Assembly (NCBI GenBank): GCA_964406095.1
Contig: CAYOQJ010000120.1
Coordinates: forward strand, 1 to 64,000
Direction: 5' to 3'
Origin: M55B167 sp964406095
GTDB taxonomy: Bacteria; Verrucomicrobiota; Kiritimatiellia; RFP12; UBA1067
Length of the DNA stretch: 64,000 nt
The notes beneath the pieces were generated by a model that did not search any database, had not been told where the DNA came from, and worked only from the letters and a program-made list of their open reading frames with translations. Shown in pieces: positions 16,002 through 24,905 of the stretch. Position 1 is the first letter of the stretch. The number at the start of each line of letters is the position of its first letter. Both the position numbers and the translations under genes were made by a program.

Positions 16002-17165
16002 TTATTTTCTCCTTTGTTTTAATCTGATTTTTCTCATCGCGGCTATGGCTTCCAGACGACTCGCATCCGGCACGCCACCCCGCCCGATTGTCGGACAGAG
16101 CCAGCCGCCTTCGTCGTGCTCGTTCCAGGCATATACAATTACGGTTTGCGCCGGGCAATTTTCAGGTCGTTCTTCAGCCCATGTCATTGCCTCGTCGAGA
16201 TGTCCCGCCAGCTCTTGCGGTGTTGGCAGCACATAAAATTTATCCAGCCCGACTCCCGGTTTCTGCCACGGCTCCCAGGGAACCGGGTGTTCTACTCGGG
16301 GACGACGATCCCAGCCCGCCATTGCCAGCGGCACCACTTCGGCGCCGGTCGCAGCACACTCGCTCCAGAAAGCACGAGCCCGGCTGGTAAGTTCCGTATA
16401 GGGCGCGTTGCATCCTCCGCCTGAACGGGCATAGTCTGAGATCGCCTGAGCCCCGACAGCTTCCATTGCTTTTTTGCCGGCACTCGCCGCGCCCTGATGC
16501 ATTACAACCATATAAGGATCACCCGCTCCCGCAGCCACCGCGGCACTGCGTAAACCATCGAACAGCTTGCGTGCGCCTTCAGCACCGCCCCACATTTGAA
16601 TCCATTTTTCGTCAGGCCGAAACAGATATAGCAGTGGACGGTCGCCGCAAACGCACTGGTAGCCGGGTTCACGCATGTAGCGCACAATGCGCTCAATCCC
16701 CGCTTGCCATGTTGCACGGCCTCCGAAGGTGGCGGGCGAAGCCACGGCGCAGAAGTTGACATCGCTTTTGCGCCGGCTGCTTAAATAGAGCGATAAGCAC
16801 TGGCTCATGCTATTGTCTTCGTCATAGAGCAGAAACGCCCAATAGTCAATTCCGCCTGTTTTGGCGTAGGCGATCTCGCGGTCGATTACATCCTGTGTGT
16901 AGCCGTCGATGCGCAGTGTGTCATTGGTGTCCACCCGCGCGAAAAAGGGGGCGCGCCAGCGATAGCGGTGCGGATTGAGCGACCTCGCCATCGCGCGCAC
17001 CGGACCGCCCTTCGCTCCATGCTCCTCCGCTGCGGCGGGTGTATGCCAGGCATCCCAGCGGATTGCGCCGATCGTCACAGAGTCATTATTCCGACTGTGC
17101 AAAGTTGTGCAGCCGATGGCTGCCACTAGGATAGATGATGCTATTATGGTGGTGATTTTTTTCAT
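16002..17165 (-). CDS. GH99-like protein, probable lipoprotein
   Basis: A 387-residue protein, more divergent than its downstream neighbour. It keeps the family pattern of an N-terminal IGAIRWDAWHTP, then GGIDYWAFLLYDED and a C-terminal VIVYAWNEHDEGGWLCPT. The N-terminus has a hydrophobic segment ending AAIGC, a non-canonical lipobox, so lipid anchoring is possible but unsure. It overlaps the upstream beta-strand repeat gene by four bases and is followed after four bases by another GH99-like gene. The pair may act on one glycan. Confidence 0.72.
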   Translation of the reverse strand: MKKITTIIASSILVAAIGCTTLHSRNNDSVTIGAIRWDAWHTPAAAEEHGAKGGPVRAMARSLNPHRYRWRAPFFARVDTNDTLRIDGYTQDVIDREIAYAKTGGIDYWAFLLYDEDNSMSQCLSLYLSSRRKSDVNFCAVASPATFGGRATWQAGIERIVRYMREPGYQCVCGDRPLLYLFRPDEKWIQMWGGAEGARKLFDGLRSAAVAAGAGDPYMVVMHQGAASAGKKAMEAVGAQAISDYARSGGGCNAPYTELTSRARAFWSECAATGAEVVPLAMAGWDRRPRVEHPVPWEPWQKPGVGLDKFYVLPTPQELAGHLDEAMTWAEERPENCPAQTVIVYAWNEHDEGGWLCPTIGRGGVPDASRLEAIAAMRKIRLKQRRK

Positions 17166-19657
17166 CGTACAATCATAAGCGTTGCCGGTGGATGTCCAAT
17201 CACATAGCCGGATGCTGTCAGATAAACGCGGTTGCCATTGTAGGTGATGCTGCTCAATTGAGCGGCGGTAAGACCGTCCGTGAAATGCAGACTCCGCGAT
17301 TTGAGCGTGCCGCTGATTCCCAGGGTGCCGCTCCAGTCTTTGTCGCGGCTGCTGCCAAATGAGAGCTGCGCACCGTCATCGAGCGCCAGATTGCCGTTGC
17401 CACGTACTCTGAGTGATGCGCCGGTGTTGGAGAATACGCTGGCATCCAGAGTGGCGTTCCACAGAATCACATCGCTCTCGGCAGGCAGGGTGTTGTCAGC
17501 GCCGAGACGCAGCGTTCCCGACCCCAGCACTGTTTGATTGGTGTAGGTGTTAGCACCGGATATCGTCAGTGTGTTAGTTCCCTGTTTGTAAAAGCGGCCG
17601 GAACCGCTGATGATGCCGGAAAGTGTGATGTCTCCGCTGCCTTGCACGGAGCCATGCTTGTTCAGCGCGACTGCGCCGGAGCACTCGGCGGGTGCAAGCG
17701 GATTGTTGTTCTCCAGATAACCGCCGTAACCCAGGGTTGAGCCGGAGTTGCCGCCATCTTCGAAGGAGAGCGGTTCGGAAATGGTCTGCCCATTCAAATC
17801 CAGTTTGCCGCGGTTGCCGTCGTCAAAGCGTCTGATCTGTGTGGCGCCCGCATTCGTACCCAACGCGTTGCTGTGACCCAGTTTGACTGTCCCGGAATAA
17901 AGGCGGGCTGAGCCGCTGAAGGGGTTGTCGCCATTTAGAATCAATGTGCTTTCCCCCCACCATTTCTGAAGCTGTCCGGTGCCTGATATCGTTCCATTCA
18001 GAGTTTGGTTTGTTCGCGTATTGAACATTAAAGTACTGCTCAACAGGATGTCGCCTGCATAGTCGCCGTCGCTCAGCAGCCCTCCTCGGCGCAGCTGAAC
18101 TGTTCCTCCCAAAACTGACAAGTTGCCGGTGAAGGTCGTGTTTGTTTCAATGTTCACCGTGCTCGAACCATCTTTGATGAAGTTGCCCGGGCCGCTGACA
18201 ATGCCTCTCAGTATCATATCTCCGGAGCCTCTGAAGGTGCCGTGTTTATTGAGTGTAACCGCACCTCGCAGTACTGCGGTTGTCAGGGTGTTGTAGTTCT
18301 CGATGAATCCGCCGTAACCGATATAAGTGCCTGAATTATTTGAATCCTCAAAGCTGAAAGTTTCGTCAGTGGAAAATCCGTTTAATCTAACACTGCCGCG
18401 GGTGGCATCGTTAAACCGGCGGAGTTGCGAGACACCGTTGGGCATGCCGAGAGCGTTTGAATGCCCTAATTTTATTATACCGGCGTTGATCGATGAAACG
18501 CCCTCAAAGGTATTTGATCCGGTAAGAGTCAATGTGCCGCCGTTCCATTTCGAAATCTGCCCCGGCCCTGCGATCACACCGCTGAATGTCTGTGAATTGT
18601 CGCTGTTATATTGAATCTGAGCATTACTGTTGAGATATACGTCGCCCGGTATAGTCGCGCCGTTTACCGTAGGGGCAAGTTGCAGTATGCCATCTCCGAC
18701 AGCGATCGGGCCGGTGAAGGTGTAATCGCACTGCAGCCGAAGCTGACCCGGACCGCCTTTGATCAGGCCGGATGCGCCAGCGGCGTTGTTGCTGATTGCG
18801 CCGGAGATTGTGACCTGCTTGTTAGCTGGCAACAGAAGAGTCAGCTCGCGGCCGTTGCCTATGGTGATTGAGCTGTTGAGTGTCAGCGTTCCGGATCCGC
18901 AATGCATGATGCCATCTGTTTTGAGGGCTCCGCTGATGGTTGCCGCTCCGCCGGTGTAACGCAGTGTGTGGATGCTTGCTTCCGCGCCGAGTGTGCCGCC
19001 GGCGCCGGTTTCATAGTTGACTGTGCCGGTTGTGTCGGTGATACCGGCTGCATTCGCCACCGCAGTGCCGGAGTAGTTTATAACTGAACCGTTGTTTACA
19101 GTGATGTAACGCGTGTTGGCACCGGAACCCAAATGCGCCCAGGGGCCGACAATACCGGTGGGATTGTTGACGACATTATGCGCTTTGACACTTCCCGTTC
19201 CCTGAACCAGCAGCAGTGCGCCCTGTTCACGTTCGAAGACACCGGTGTCAAGAGTCAGTGTTCGTCCAGTGGCCACATTCCATAACTGAGAGCGCCCTGC
19301 GAGCAGTTGCACTTCGCAGAGGATTGTGAGATCAACGGTTGCCGAACTCATACTGATGCCCGCGGCACCCAGCCTAAGGGTGTTGCCGGCGTCGATTGTT
19401 ACCGCGCCTCCGGGATTGATGATTTTGATGCCTGCCCATTCCAGATCCTCTCCGAGCGCCACGGTGCTGGCGCTGCTGACCGTTGCATCCCACTGCGCGA
19501 CGTCCGCCGCGCCGGGCGCGACATTGCCGATCCAGCTCGACGCCAGGTTGAGATTGTCAAGGTTATTGGTTTTAGCGATGGTTGCGGCATTGGCCGAGGA
19601 TATCAAACAACACAGTATGGCGGCAGAGAATGCCGTCTTAAACATACCCTTTTTCAT
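17162..19657 (-). CDS. Autotransporter-associated beta-strand repeat protein
   Basis: An 831-residue secreted protein with a signal peptide (FSAAILCCLISSANA). Many short beta-strand repeats follow, of the form GTLTLTGSNTFEG and NTLTISGANTYTNQT. Two long modules, starting near IIKLGHSNALGMPNG and VKLGHSNALGTNAG, are internal duplicates of about 200 residues. These proteins form beta-solenoid stalks. The C-terminus (ending PPATLMIVR) lacks both a PEP-CTERM-like sorting tail and a beta-barrel translocator, so its anchoring is unclear. It is co-transcribed with two GH99-like genes and a DUF4038 gene. Confidence 0.9.
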   Translation of the reverse strand: MKKGMFKTAFSAAILCCLISSANAATIAKTNNLDNLNLASSWIGNVAPGAADVAQWDATVSSASTVALGEDLEWAGIKIINPGGAVTIDAGNTLRLGAAGISMSSATVDLTILCEVQLLAGRSQLWNVATGRTLTLDTGVFEREQGALLLVQGTGSVKAHNVVNNPTGIVGPWAHLGSGANTRYITVNNGSVINYSGTAVANAAGITDTTGTVNYETGAGGTLGAEASIHTLRYTGGAATISGALKTDGIMHCGSGTLTLNSSITIGNGRELTLLLPANKQVTISGAISNNAAGASGLIKGGPGQLRLQCDYTFTGPIAVGDGILQLAPTVNGATIPGDVYLNSNAQIQYNSDNSQTFSGVIAGPGQISKWNGGTLTLTGSNTFEGVSSINAGIIKLGHSNALGMPNGVSQLRRFNDATRGSVRLNGFSTDETFSFEDSNNSGTYIGYGGFIENYNTLTTAVLRGAVTLNKHGTFRGSGDMILRGIVSGPGNFIKDGSSTVNIETNTTFTGNLSVLGGTVQLRRGGLLSDGDYAGDILLSSTLMFNTRTNQTLNGTISGTGQLQKWWGESTLILNGDNPFSGSARLYSGTVKLGHSNALGTNAGATQIRRFDDGNRGKLDLNGQTISEPLSFEDGGNSGSTLGYGGYLENNNPLAPAECSGAVALNKHGSVQGSGDITLSGIISGSGRFYKQGTNTLTISGANTYTNQTVLGSGTLRLGADNTLPAESDVILWNATLDASVFSNTGASLRVRGNGNLALDDGAQLSFGSSRDKDWSGTLGISGTLKSRSLHFTDGLTAAQLSSITYNGNRVYLTASGYVIGHPPATLMIVR

Positions 19658-19674
19658 TTAGCACTCCTTGTTTT

Positions 19675-21303
19675 TCATTGCGTTCTGACCAGTAGAACCC
19701 AGTCGTTGGCATCCGGTTTTTCAGGCACCTTGAATTCGCCTTTCTCTGTAACGGGTTCCGTTATTGTTGCTGTCCACCTTCCGGTGCGCGGATCAAACCA
19801 GCGTGCCTCATAGGATGCGTTCTTCTTCATGTTGAAGAGCGTCCCGCACGCTGTCGCACCGTAGCAGTAAGCAACATAAAGCTGATTGTCGAGCGTGGCC
19901 AGGACACACCGCTCGTTATCTTCCCAGCGTGCCCAGGCAGCATTGTTGAAACGCGGTGTGAGTTTGGTCCATGGCAGCGCCACAAAAAATTCTTTCATGA
20001 CACGCATCTGAGCAACACCCGGCAGTTTCATCCCCGCATGCCAGCTCGAAATTGCTTGGTTATAACTCTTCCAACGTGTGTCGGCGTCATTCCACTTCAA
20101 CGCCCATACGCCAGCGGCACCGTATGTGTAGCCCGCACAGCCGCAGAGCATCGCCTTCCATGCCGAGCGCCGCGTCTCTCCGGTTGTAACAACCCCGCCG
20201 CAATGGATGCCCTCATACATTGCTTCAGTTTCAAGAACCGGCTTCACCGGTCTGAAATTGTAGTATCCTGCATAACGCGACTGCGGTGTGAGTCCGCTGT
20301 TGCGATGACCTCCCTGCAGCGCGAACCAGGTGTGCCAAGATTTATTGCCGAGCGGGCGCACATCGACGTCAACCACCCACTGATGACCTGAATGAGGCTG
20401 ACGATAACTGTTGCAGAGCGCGATCTCTTTCGCGACCGCATTCCATACTTCACACCGGTTGCGTCCGCGCTCTTCGGGGGCGTTGATCTCCTGCCCCGTG
20501 ATCCAGACCACCGGATGGGTGCCGTAGCGTGCAACCAGATAGCGCGCCCAGCGACGCAAATCTGCCGCAGGAATGCGCGTGGAGCTGGCAAAGTGTCCCA
20601 ATCCCAAAGCAATGACATAACCCTCTGCGGCCAGATAGTTCATTTGAATATCAAAAACCGCTTCAAAACGCGCGGGATCAATTTGCGAGAAACGCTTGAT
20701 CCACCAGTGTGGATTTTCAACATGAGGATAGGTTTGATAGACAGTGAAACCGAGTATTTTGCGGTTGTGCGCCAGGTGCTGAAACTGCCCTCCGAACGGG
20801 CAACTCCCGTCCGGGTGCTCAGGGTGGTTGCAGAGATCGACACGCTCCGTATCCGGCATCTGCCAGTGGGTGTCGGCCAGCCAGAAAAAAGGCGTGCCGT
20901 CCGCGTGACAAAAATATCTGCTGTTGTCGCTTACCCGTAGAAATCCGTGACGGTAAAGCGGTAATGTGCCGTTGTATGATACGCATTGTAGCGAGCCGGC
21001 ACGCGCATGCAGACCGCCGTCGCTTTCAGATGAACAGATTGTGCGCCAGTGCCATTCGCCTGCCGCGGTAGGGGCGAAGCGCACCGTCCAACGACTGCCG
21101 CCGCGCCAAAACGCTTCACGTTCGATACGCTCTCCCTGCGGTCCGATGAAGGTTGCCGCGACAGTTACATCAGCATAGGGGTTGGTATATCTTTGATGAG
21201 CGGTAAAATCAATTTCAGTTATGTGCCATTGCGGCACCTCGACACTGAAGCAACGGCAGACTGCTGTAGTAAGAAGCAGAATAGATATTTTTTTGATCAC
21301 CAT
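19675..21303 (-). CDS. DUF5060/DUF4038 apiosidase-like glycoside hydrolase
   Basis: A 542-residue secreted protein. An N-terminal DUF5060 beta-domain (EREAFWRGGSRWTVRFAPT, GEWHWRT) is followed by a DUF4038/GH140-like TIM barrel (PFFWLADTHWQM, VWITGQEINAPEE). A C-terminal putative collagen-binding-type domain (EARWFDPRTGRW, NDWVLLVRTQ) ends it. Relatives remove apiose or other sugars from complex plant glycans; the exact activity here is unknown. It is the first gene of a four-gene minus-strand operon downstream of an AraC regulator. Confidence 0.87.
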   Translation of the reverse strand: MVIKKISILLLTTAVCRCFSVEVPQWHITEIDFTAHQRYTNPYADVTVAATFIGPQGERIEREAFWRGGSRWTVRFAPTAAGEWHWRTICSSESDGGLHARAGSLQCVSYNGTLPLYRHGFLRVSDNSRYFCHADGTPFFWLADTHWQMPDTERVDLCNHPEHPDGSCPFGGQFQHLAHNRKILGFTVYQTYPHVENPHWWIKRFSQIDPARFEAVFDIQMNYLAAEGYVIALGLGHFASSTRIPAADLRRWARYLVARYGTHPVVWITGQEINAPEERGRNRCEVWNAVAKEIALCNSYRQPHSGHQWVVDVDVRPLGNKSWHTWFALQGGHRNSGLTPQSRYAGYYNFRPVKPVLETEAMYEGIHCGGVVTTGETRRSAWKAMLCGCAGYTYGAAGVWALKWNDADTRWKSYNQAISSWHAGMKLPGVAQMRVMKEFFVALPWTKLTPRFNNAAWARWEDNERCVLATLDNQLYVAYCYGATACGTLFNMKKNASYEARWFDPRTGRWTATITEPVTEKGEFKVPEKPDANDWVLLVRTQ

Positions 21304-21460
21304 GTTGGAAATGCTACCACAAAGTCGATTATCCTGTTAGGACGGAATTGACTTTCTGATTAGGCTGAAATTTAACAGTTTGGCGATACCTCTGTATGCG
21401 TTGAGAAAAAGAATAACTTAGACATGATTACATGATTAACAAGATGCAATTACTGTCATG
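21304..21460. promoter_or_regulatory. Spacer upstream of the glycan operon with inverted and direct repeats
   Basis: This 157-bp gap separates the AraC gene from the DUF5060 gene. It holds a direct repeat ACATGATT x2 (21422-21429 and 21430-21437). It also holds the left arm of an 8-bp inverted repeat, TGATTAAC (21433-21440), whose partner GTTAATCA (21460-21467) overlaps the AraC stop codon. Direct repeats are the usual targets of AraC-family proteins, so this is a candidate operator. No clear -10/-35 pair could be fixed. Confidence 0.4.
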
Positions 21461-22357
21461 TTAATCACCGATGACCGAAAGAAAGCGTTGTCGGTAGTGC
21501 GTGGGGGAGACACCGAATTTATGTCGGAAACGTCGGCTGAAATGGTTGGGATCCGGCCAGCCTACTATGGCACCAATCTCACTGACCGGTGCAGTGGTTC
21601 TGCGCAGCAGAGCGGCGGCCAACTCGGCCCGGCGTCCCGCGATGTAGGCGATCGGCGGCACACCGACTGTTTTATGAAAAAGACGCACGAAATAGGTTGG
21701 TTCCACATGCACACGCGCCGCAAGTTTGCTAAGTGTCCACTGTTCAGCGGGGTGGGCCTCGATCAGTTGAATGGCTTGGGCAACGGCCGGATGCCTGCCG
21801 GAGGTGGCCGACCTGATATGTTCTTTCGGCAGATGCCGCCCCAGTACTCCGAGAAACTGGATCAGCAGACCAAGTTCATCCGCGAATGCTTCAACAGGAT
21901 TTCTGTTGGCCAGGCGATGCAGATTATCAAGCAGTTGACGGCAGCGCCTGAGCTCATATGACGGCAGGTGCAGGGTCACCAGGCTGTGCTGTTCCGGCGA
22001 GAGCGGGATAAACCACAGCAGCGAACCGAGCAGAGGATGGTTTACCGTCCAGGCCAGCTCTTGCGCCAGCAGAGAGCTGTCGAAACAGCAGTTGTACAGG
22101 TTCAGGTTGTCGACATCTTTCAATGAGTGCCAGGCACCCGGACGAAAAAGGAAAACATCTCCGGCCACCGTTCGGATTGCTCCGTGTGAAGTGTGTTGCA
22201 AACAGGTGCCTCCCACTACCAGTTGAATCTCGATAAAGGTGTGATCGTGTGCGGGATAGTCGGGATGAGAAGCAACGTAATTAGCCTCGATGCGGTTGCG
22301 GGAAGAAAAAAAATGATCCCAATGCGCCTGATCAATCTGTTTGTTGCTTACTCTCAT
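21461..22357 (-). CDS. AraC-family transcriptional regulator
   Basis: A 298-residue regulator. The N-terminal cupin-like sensing domain carries HDHTFIEIQLVVGG, and the C-terminal double helix-turn-helix includes WTLSKLAARVHVEPTYFVRLF and IGAIVGWPDPNHFSRRFRHKFGVSPTHYR. GGAG lies just before the start. Position suggests control of the minus-strand hydrolase operon downstream and/or the divergent sugar permease gene (226-bp shared upstream region), with a sugar as effector (inference). Confidence 0.93.
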   Translation of the reverse strand: MRVSNKQIDQAHWDHFFSSRNRIEANYVASHPDYPAHDHTFIEIQLVVGGTCLQHTSHGAIRTVAGDVFLFRPGAWHSLKDVDNLNLYNCCFDSSLLAQELAWTVNHPLLGSLLWFIPLSPEQHSLVTLHLPSYELRRCRQLLDNLHRLANRNPVEAFADELGLLIQFLGVLGRHLPKEHIRSATSGRHPAVAQAIQLIEAHPAEQWTLSKLAARVHVEPTYFVRLFHKTVGVPPIAYIAGRRAELAAALLRRTTAPVSEIGAIVGWPDPNHFSRRFRHKFGVSPTHYRQRFLSVIGD

Positions 22358-22531
22358 CGCAGCTCCTGTTGTATAGATGACTGTCCGTCAGATACCTCGC
22401 CTGTTGGATTTTCTTAATCGACAATCCGCACCGAATGGGTTTGATTGTAACCGGATTGGCGCAATTTCTCCAACAGATTCGGCGGACAAATCGACCGGCA
22501 GGCATCTTCTTTCGTAAAAAGTTCCTTTCGG

Positions 22532-22561
22532 TTGCGGGTTGCGGCGAATCTGGGTTACAAT
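22532..22561 (+). promoter_or_regulatory. Candidate sigma-70 promoter of the sugar permease gene
   Basis: TTGCGG (22532-22537) and TACAAT (22556-22561) are separated by 18 bases, 23 bases before the chosen start codon. The -10 box is close to consensus and the -35 is weak, which would suit an activator-dependent promoter next to a divergent AraC gene. Confidence 0.45.
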
Positions 22562-22583
22562 GCAGTGCAAATCAGGAGCGGGC

Positions 22584-24689
22584 ATGGCAGTTATCTTAAA
22601 AGTGGAACGCAGGAGCGTGAAGGCTAGAATTTTTCTGGCTCTGGTTTACACAGCCCTGTTGTCAGGTGGAATAACCATGTTGTGGCCCTTTATGGTTATG
22701 GTTTCAGCCTCGTTCACCTCCGCCTATGACTACCATCGTCATGCGCCGGCGGTGCGGGCTTTTTGGAGTCGCAGCGACCGTTTCATGCGTTATTTAGCGA
22801 GTTGTTTCGACCGTTTTCCGGTTGAATTTTATCCGCAGGTGCCCGCTCAATGGGGCAGCTGGGTGGCGGTTTCGCGGGATGAAGATGGTTGTCGGGAATT
22901 CGCCCGGGCGGAGCTGGCAGCGATTGATGATCCTGAACGATATGCACGTCATGAATGTGCAGCAGCCGACTACTCCCGGTTCAATCTGGAGTATGACCCT
23001 TTCAACTCCGTCTGCAACTATGACGCACGTCATATTGCCCATTTCACGCGCGGTTATTTTGAACGGCGGTTGCAGCAGCAGGATCGGGCGGCCTATGATG
23101 CCATGAATACCGCTGAAAAACACGCGGCGGCCCTGGCACTGCTGAACGAAGAGTGGACAATCCGCTATCAGAGCTTCTTCGGTATCAGGATGGTAGCGGA
23201 ACAGCGTGCTCCGCTACACCATGCCGGATGGGACTATCCGCCGGATAATTCCAAGTTTGAATTGTTTCAAAGTTTCAAACAGGCGTACCGGGAGTTAGAG
23301 TTTGAAAGCGGCTGCATGGGTTGGCGGAGTTTTGCTGCGAAAAATGGAGGCAAAACTCATCGTAACCGTGAACGCTTCCGGGAGTATGCCGCACGTCACT
23401 GTCCGATGACGCCGGTTGTGCCCTATGCGTCACGTACTCTGTGGCTGCGGTTTCTGCAGCGACCCGATTCTCAGGTTAAACTCGGTTTCACGGAGCAGAA
23501 TCTTTTTACGCCTGATAATTACTCCGCTGTAGCCGGACATTGCTGCAAAAATTTCACGATGTTACCTTTTCCTCTGCCCGCGGAATCATCGGAAGCGATC
23601 AGAACGCTTTGGAATAATTTTGTGCACCACTCCTATCCGCGGCGTCTGCTGCGTGTCAGATCAGATGCCGCGCTGGAGGCTGATTACCAGAGATATATCC
23701 GTGATCTGTGTAAAAGTATCGATGTATATAACCAGCTGAGTGAACAGACGGTCGCCTCTTTCGAGGATATCCGTCTTAACGCTTATGAGAACAGCACACT
23801 CTGGCGTAATTTTATCCCACAAGTGCCGTTGAGCAAACTTGAGGTATTAAGTGCCGAAAAGGAATGGCAGAGTTTTATCCTGACAAAATACGGATCGTTG
23901 GATCAAATAAATAACGCTTACGGGTGGAAACTGAATATGATCGAGGAGGTTCGTTTTCCCATCCCTGAAGCGGTGGCTGTAACCTTCAAAAAACATGGCT
24001 GGCGTAAATTTATTTCGGGGATCAGCACCAATTACCGTATGGTGGGGGAGTATCTGTTTTTACGTGGCCGTGCTTTCGGCAACACCCTGTTGCTGGTGGT
24101 GCTTTCGGTTCTCGCTACCCTGACCGTCAATCCGTTGGCGGCCTACGCGCTCTCCCGTTTCGGTTTGCGATCCACAGAAAAGATTCTGCTCTTTCTGCTG
24201 GCGACCATGGCATTTCCTGCTGCGGTGACGGCCATTCCAGGATTCCTTCTGATCCGCGACCTCGGGCTCTTGAACACCTTTGCCGCCTTGGTTCTGCCTA
24301 CCCTCGCCAGCGGCATGTCGATATTCATACTTAAAGGATTCTTTGACGGACTTCCGCGTGAATTGTACGAGGCCGCCACAGTTGACGGGGCTAAAGAGTG
24401 GCAGATATTTTTAAGAATCACCCTGCCGATGACCACGCCGATTCTGGCTGTCAATGCTCTGCACTCTTTTGTGGCAGCGTACAACAGCTGGGAGTGGGCT
24501 TTGCTTGTATGTCAGAAACAGAGCCACTGGACGCTGGCGGTCTGGATGTATCAGATGAGTCAGCAGTTCGGCGGCGAACCATGGGCGGTAATGGCCGGCT
24601 TCGTGATGGTTTCAATTCCAACCGCAGTCGTGTTCATTGCCTGTCAGAAAATCATTCTGCGCGGTATTGTGCTGCCGAGTATGAAGTAG
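22584..24689 (+). CDS. MalG-like sugar ABC transporter permease with ~445-residue insertion
   Basis: A 701-residue protein. Membrane helix 1 lies at about 16-44 and the remaining helices from about 497 on. The permease EAA loop is EAATVDGAKEWQIFLRITLP, at about 593-612. MalG-type permeases are about 280-300 residues with a short first periplasmic loop; here about 445 residues sit in that loop. The insertion is rich in W, R and aromatic residues and includes FILTKYGSLDQINNAYGW, which resembles a motif of GH42-type proteins (weak). AGGAG (22573-22577) fixes the start at 22584. No partner permease, ATPase or binding protein is adjacent. The insertion may serve as a built-in substrate-capture domain (inference). 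Confidence 0.85.
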   Translation: MAVILKVERRSVKARIFLALVYTALLSGGITMLWPFMVMVSASFTSAYDYHRHAPAVRAFWSRSDRFMRYLASCFDRFPVEFYPQVPAQWGSWVAVSRDEDGCREFARAELAAIDDPERYARHECAAADYSRFNLEYDPFNSVCNYDARHIAHFTRGYFERRLQQQDRAAYDAMNTAEKHAAALALLNEEWTIRYQSFFGIRMVAEQRAPLHHAGWDYPPDNSKFELFQSFKQAYRELEFESGCMGWRSFAAKNGGKTHRNRERFREYAARHCPMTPVVPYASRTLWLRFLQRPDSQVKLGFTEQNLFTPDNYSAVAGHCCKNFTMLPFPLPAESSEAIRTLWNNFVHHSYPRRLLRVRSDAALEADYQRYIRDLCKSIDVYNQLSEQTVASFEDIRLNAYENSTLWRNFIPQVPLSKLEVLSAEKEWQSFILTKYGSLDQINNAYGWKLNMIEEVRFPIPEAVAVTFKKHGWRKFISGISTNYRMVGEYLFLRGRAFGNTLLLVVLSVLATLTVNPLAAYALSRFGLRSTEKILLFLLATMAFPAAVTAIPGFLLIRDLGLLNTFAALVLPTLASGMSIFILKGFFDGLPRELYEAATVDGAKEWQIFLRITLPMTTPILAVNALHSFVAAYNSWEWALLVCQKQSHWTLAVWMYQMSQQFGGEPWAVMAGFVMVSIPTAVVFIACQKIILRGIVLPSMK

Positions 24690-24853
24690 ACAACGCTGAG
24701 TACGCCTGTTTCATGGATCATCGGCAGTTTCGCGTAAAGTTACATACATCAGAGTGACGGTAGCACTTCATCGGCACCCCTGCGCAGATCATACTTGGTA
24801 TATGATTTGAAAAAATTCGCCCTTGAACTTTAGCGGTGCGCAGGGTATCCTAA

Positions 24854-24892
24854 CACCCACGGGAGTTTTTATTCCTGCATCCCGGTAGGGTG
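24854..24892 (+). promoter_or_regulatory. Leader hairpin before the ThuA-like gene
   Basis: CACCC (24854-24858) and CGGGA (24860-24864) pair with TCCCG (24880-24884) and GGGTG (24888-24892) around a small internal loop and a 15-base loop. The ribosome-binding sequence GAGGGAG follows directly. There is no T-tract, so a role in translation is more likely than termination. The rest of the gap 24690-24905 shows nothing I can name. Confidence 0.35.
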
Positions 24893-24905
24893 CTGTTGAG
24901 GGAGA

